19,225 nt of DNA from Bdellovibrionales bacterium. GTDB taxonomy: Bacteria > Bdellovibrionota > UBA1018 > CAIMNF01. The stretch is taken from NCBI GenBank assembly GCA_947457605.1, contig CANGWP010000028.1, positions 1-19,225 on the forward strand, given 5' to 3'. A model generated the notes under the pieces. It did no database searches, was not told where the DNA came from, and was given only the letters and a program-made list of their open reading frames with translations. Positions 17,127-19,225 of the stretch are shown in pieces. The position numbers and the translations under genes are program-made. Position 1 is the stretch's first letter. Each line of letters starts with the position of its first letter.

Positions 17127-17705
17127 TTAATAATGACAGGTGTTGCAGGTAAACGGCGCGACTGGATCCGTTCCCTCTGGATTTTCAGGATAAATCGCTT
17201 TTCTCAGATACTTCGGAGTCTCAAAGCCGCGATGGCAGTTCAAACACCATCCCATCGTGAGGGGCTGGGCCTGGTACACCCGATCCATTTCCTTCACGTT
17301 TCCATGACAGGTTTCACACGAAACCCCCTTTGCCACGTGGCGCTTGTGATTGAAGTGCACATGGTCGGGAACCTCGTGGATTCGGACCCACTCAATCGGC
17401 TTGCCTTCTGCGTAGGCTTTCTTGATTTTTTGCATCCACGGACTTTCTGGATACACAAGAGAGTGGCAATTCATGCAGGTAGAGACCGAAGGCACCGTGG
17501 CGTGAGCAGACTTGTAAGCCCCGCCGTGGCAATACCGACAATCCATTTTGAAAGTTCCTGCGTGAAGCTTGTGACTAAAGGGGATCGGCTGTTCTGGCTG
17601 GTATCCCTGATTCGAAGTTCTCGGAAGAACTTGCCATGCCGCCACGAGAAGACCGATACTTACCACCACTCCAAATAACGCAAATTTGCGCAGACCAGAG
17701 TTCAT
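17127..17705 (-). CDS. actA: Alternative complex III subunit ActA (pentaheme cytochrome c)
   Basis: ActA is the membrane-anchored multiheme cytochrome c of ACIII. From the ATG at 17705 (GGAG nine bases upstream) it has 192 residues: one N-terminal membrane helix (about 9-25), then five CxxCH heme motifs at 56-60, 77-81, 130-134, 154-158 and 187-191. The last motif ends one residue before the C-terminus (CNTCHY), with no truncation visible in the DNA. Other histidines (IPFSHKLHAG, VHFNHKRHVAKG) are positioned as axial heme ligands typical of the family. It is the first gene of the act operon. Confidence 0.95.
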   Translation of the reverse strand: MNSGLRKFALFGVVVSIGLLVAAWQVLPRTSNQGYQPEQPIPFSHKLHAGTFKMDCRYCHGGAYKSAHATVPSVSTCMNCHSLVYPESPWMQKIKKAYAEGKPIEWVRIHEVPDHVHFNHKRHVAKGVSCETCHGNVKEMDRVYQAQPLTMGWCLNCHRGFETPKYLRKAIYPENPEGTDPVAPFTCNTCHY

Positions 17706-17747
17706 GCTGGGTTGCTCCAATTCCTTTGTTGATAACGGAAAACCCGA

Positions 17748-17766
17748 GCTTCGCCTAGGGCTTCGC
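17748..17766. repeat. Two GCTTCGC direct repeats 12 bases apart in the actA leader
   Basis: GCTTCGC occurs at 17748-17754 and 17760-17766, each followed by a TAG-containing stretch, 43 to 61 bases upstream of the actA start codon. A spacing of 12 bases is about one helical turn, as for a dimeric or tandem protein site, but could be chance. Confidence 0.35.
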
Positions 17767-17807
17767 TAGAGCTTTCACTTATTTAACCGTACTGCTGGAA
17801 TGGAGAC

Positions 17808-17836
17808 ACGGTATTGAAAACTCAATGGATTGGCAA
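17808..17836 (-). promoter_or_regulatory. Possible sigma70-type promoter of the act operon
   Basis: On the minus strand TTGCCA (17836-17831, five of six consensus positions) and TACCGT (17813-17808, three of six, keeping TAxxxT) are separated by exactly 17 bases. Transcription would start near 17801 and give a leader of about 96 bases. The weak -10 makes this tentative. Confidence 0.3.
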
Positions 17837-17934
17837 TGACCTTGTGATGACAAAATGGAAAATCCAAATCGCAACGCACCGCGCATCAATGAAGAGCATT
17901 GCCAAGCAGCACTCCACAAACCTAACTCGGTCAG

Positions 17935-18276
17935 TCAAGATTCGTCTTTTTTCTCGGATTCAATCTGCCTCAAGAGCAAATCCACAGGGGTGGACAGGCG
18001 TTTTTCTGAATTACAGGCCTTGCATGCCGGTACCAGATTGTTTTTTGCGGATCGCCCGCCCCTGGCCAAGGGAACCAGATGATCCATGGTGAGTTCGGAG
18101 GACTGGAATTTCTTTTGGCAGTAGTGACAAATCCCGGCGCGGATCTTTTCCTTCCACCACGGGGTTTTCCGAAGCTCCCGCGCTTTCTCACGCTCGGCCT
18201 TCAATCTCTTTGGATCGGTATCGCTTTTGTTTAAAAAGTAAAATTCATCATCGGAGCCCATAAAAAAGGAGGGCAT
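17935..18276 (-). CDS. HNH endonuclease-family protein
   Basis: The 113-residue protein has a compact HNH domain with a treble-clef zinc site: CHYC (Cys50, Cys53), then LTMDHLVPLARGGRSAKNNLVPACKACNSEKR with Asp65-His66 as the catalytic pair, Asn80, and Cys85/Cys88 with Asn89. The first 45 residues are highly charged and probably helical (KRLKAEREKARELRKTPWWKEKIRAG). It cleaves nucleic acid in known relatives, but no specificity can be inferred. Small stand-alone HNH proteins of this kind are common and often uncharacterised. The ATG at 18276 is the longest start; an ATG at 18261 is equally possible. It lies 49 bases downstream of the XRE gene on the same strand, so the two may be co-transcribed. 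Confidence 0.85.
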   Translation of the reverse strand: MPSFFMGSDDEFYFLNKSDTDPKRLKAEREKARELRKTPWWKEKIRAGICHYCQKKFQSSELTMDHLVPLARGGRSAKNNLVPACKACNSEKRLSTPVDLLLRQIESEKKDES

Positions 18277-18325
18277 CAGGGTATCACAACCCCGAGCCCT
18301 CTTCCCATGTTAAATCACCCCTCGG

Positions 18326-18799
18326 CTACAAAGTTTCGAGCAACTTTTTGGCTTCAGCGTAGAACTTTTTCCGATTCGCCATCGGAAGGGACTGAACGGA
18401 ACGGATGAAATCCTTCAGCTGGGAATCGGACTCGGACTGGGGAGAAATGATCCCCACCATATCCCGTACCGAACCAAGTGCGGTGTTTGCCTTTGGAATG
18501 GTCTTCTTGGGAAGAGTCGCCTCGAAACTCTTGTAATCCGCACGGATGGAGAGGTTTGCAGACTGCAAATCCTCCATGGGAATTTCCAGATACGATGACA
18601 AAGGCTTTGCCTTTTCCCAGGGCAAAGGTGCCCGCCCATGCTCGATGTTCGAGATGAACTGAACCGAACACTTGACAGCTTTGGCAACATCTCGCAATCC
18701 AAGACCCCGCTCAAGGCGTTTCTTCCGAATCAAGTCTCCGAGCGGGCCGAATGATCGTTTGTCGCTGGATTGCCCTTTTGGCCGACCTCTCTTTTTCAT
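18326..18799 (-). CDS. XRE-family transcriptional regulator with N-terminal AT-hook-like motif
   Basis: The 157-residue protein starts with a basic KKRGRPKG (2-9), which resembles an AT-hook, followed by a helix-turn-helix of the XRE family at about 20-79. The recognition helix is SVQFISNIEHGR (45-56). The remaining C-terminal half is a Lys/Ser-rich region of unknown fold (DLQSANLSIRADYKSFEATLPKK onwards) and a short helix (NRKKFYAEAKKLLETL). The start is secure: AAGGAG lies six bases before the ATG at 18799, with a hairpin immediately upstream. The regulator may control itself, since repeated TGACTC elements lie in its leader. The target genes are unknown. The neighbouring HNH gene is a possible but unproven partner. 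Confidence 0.88.
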   Translation of the reverse strand: MKKRGRPKGQSSDKRSFGPLGDLIRKKRLERGLGLRDVAKAVKCSVQFISNIEHGRAPLPWEKAKPLSSYLEIPMEDLQSANLSIRADYKSFEATLPKKTIPKANTALGSVRDMVGIISPQSESDSQLKDFIRSVQSLPMANRKKFYAEAKKLLETL

Positions 18800-18811
18800 G
18801 CTTTTCTCCTT

Positions 18812-18826
18812 GCACCCTCCGGGTGC
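18812..18826 (-). promoter_or_regulatory. Hairpin just upstream of the XRE gene ribosome binding site
   Basis: GCACCC and GGGTGC form a 6-base stem with a 3-base loop. In the mRNA the stem ends immediately before the AAGGAG (18811-18806) and about 12 bases before the ATG at 18799. It could modulate access to the ribosome binding site. It has no U-tract, so it is not a terminator. Confidence 0.5.
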
Positions 18827-18832
18827 GGGTTT

Positions 18833-18864
18833 TGACTCAATCTTTTTCGTTGACTCCGTGAGTC
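18833..18864. repeat. TGACTC repeats in the XRE gene leader
   Basis: TGACTC occurs at 18833-18838 and 18851-18856, 18 bases apart. The second copy is part of an inverted repeat GACTC-CGT-GAGTC (18852-18864). This sits about 35-65 bases upstream of the XRE start codon, a plausible operator site for autoregulation, but there is no direct evidence of binding. Confidence 0.4.
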
Positions 18865-18943
18865 CGGTCGAACGCTTGATCGCATTTCCGCCATTCCTTC
18901 CGAAGTGGATTCAACTAATCACGTTTAATTCAATTATTCAACG

Positions 18944-18972
18944 ATAATATTTAAATTAAGGATTTTTATCTA
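18944..18972 (-). promoter_or_regulatory. Possible promoter for the XRE-HNH genes in an AT-rich region
   Basis: On the minus strand TAGATA (18972-18967) and TATTAT (18949-18944) are separated by 17 bases in a strongly AT-rich stretch. Transcription would start near 18937, giving a leader of about 138 bases that contains the repeats and the hairpin. The -10 matches consensus at five of six positions and the -35 at four. Confidence 0.35.
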
Positions 18973-19048
18973 AATTGAGTTAACGATTTGAATTGGATCA
19001 GGATTTTTGAATTCTGCCGCTAAATCATTCCTGAGCGAGTCGTTTCTC

Positions 19049-19225
19049 TCAGGATTTTACGCGCCGAAAAACCGAGAAAAAGTACCGATGCGGCGCCGAA
19101 TCACACTCAGTTCCCGGCCTTGAACTGATTTTTGAAAACTGCGGGAGATCAAGTTTCCCATCGGCATACCCGTGAAAAAAGGCATCGCCCTCAAAACTAC
19201 CATCAATCTCGGTGAGCCAAACCTC
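19049..19225 (-). CDS. Possible 3' end of an unidentified gene, cut by the window edge
   Basis: A minus-strand frame is open from the window end to a TGA at 19049-19051. It gives 58 residues beginning EVWLTEIDGSFEGDAFFHGYADG and is G-rich at first codon positions in its first half, which is coding-like. A second minus-strand frame, ending in TAA at 19057-19059, is open for 55 codons over the same interval, and a short plus-strand frame also runs to the edge. I recognise no family and cannot decide between them. The first frame is the preferred choice. Confidence 0.3.
   Translation of the reverse strand, partial: EVWLTEIDGSFEGDAFFHGYADGKLDLPQFSKISSRPGTECDSAPHRYFFSVFRRVKS

Larger units (their letters stand above)
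17706..17934. other. Intergenic region upstream of actA (229 bases)
   Basis: No convincing gene is present. It should hold the promoter of the act operon. It contains a low-scoring promoter candidate, a pair of GCTTCGC repeats and a short TTGA-N4-TCAA palindrome (17814-17825). The downstream end of the HNH gene also reads into it, with no clear terminator, so some read-through into act is possible. Confidence 0.6.
18800..19048. other. AT-rich intergenic region upstream of the XRE gene (249 bases)
   Basis: No convincing gene is visible. Besides the promoter candidate, the TGACTC repeats and the hairpin, ATTCAA(C/T) recurs at 18909-18915, 18928-18934 and 18936-18942, and reverse-like copies (ATTGAGT, TTTGAAT) lie at 18974-18980 and 18987-18993. 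The region 18905-19020 is much richer in A+T than its surroundings. Confidence 0.6.

Noticed and set aside
17814..17825. TTGA-N4-TCAA palindrome upstream of actA as an FNR/CRP-type site
   Set aside because: FNR sites need TTGA-N6-TCAA (TTGAT-N4-ATCAA); the spacing here is two bases short.
1..19225. CRISPR arrays, tRNA or rRNA genes, insertion sequences
   Set aside because: No regularly spaced repeat, cloverleaf-like sequence, transposase or terminal inverted repeat was noticed on reading both strands.

Overview
The window is a gene-dense stretch of bacterial chromosome of roughly 50% GC. It is dominated by an aerobic respiratory gene cluster on the minus strand (about 3.7-17.7 kb). The gene content suggests a Gram-negative lineage of the former Deltaproteobacteria, with Bdellovibrionota/Oligoflexia as my best guess: alternative complex III (ACIII), an A2-type caa3 oxidase, feoAB, a cofactor-dependent phosphoglycerate mutase, a lysine-2,3-aminomutase-like protein, and an AT-hook plus XRE regulator. 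The lineage is inferred from family resemblance only. No tRNA, rRNA, CRISPR array, insertion sequence or phage gene was recognised.

Layout. 1-717 (-): 5' part of a KamA-type radical SAM aminomutase, cut by the window edge. 822-2944 (-): feoA-feoB ferrous iron uptake operon, translationally coupled and preceded by a perfect 7-1-7 Fur-type palindrome on its promoter. 3004-3684 (+): gpmA, divergent from feoA. 3685-3727: a 20-bp-stem bidirectional terminator. 3744-8838 (-): sco1-ctaC-ctaD-ctaE-ctaF, a caa3-type cytochrome c oxidase with its copper chaperone; both subunit II and subunit IV carry a fused cytochrome c domain. 8910-10108 (+): ctaB (heme O synthase) and a 68-residue unknown protein, ending in a terminator. 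10157-17705 (-): actABCDEF, encoding ACIII. 17935-18799 (-): an XRE regulator and a small HNH protein. 19049-19225: probable 3' end of another minus-strand gene, reading frame uncertain.

How the genes fit together. ActA-F oxidise quinol and pass electrons through hemes c to the caa3 oxidase. Heme c domains sit on ActA (five), ActE (one), CtaC (one) and, unusually, CtaF (one), so electrons could pass within an ACIII-caa3 assembly. Sco1 supplies copper for CuA and CtaB makes the heme precursor; heme A synthase is not in the window. FeoAB would import the iron, under apparent iron control.

The observations most worth checking are the subunit IV-cytochrome c fusion and its resemblance to ActE; the feoA promoter, whose predicted start of transcription coincides with an ATG inside a Fur palindrome (a leaderless mRNA); the lack of Shine-Dalgarno sequences on several operon-leading genes; and the reversed ctaB plus small-gene block between the two respiratory operons. 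I did not find a clearly new biological system.
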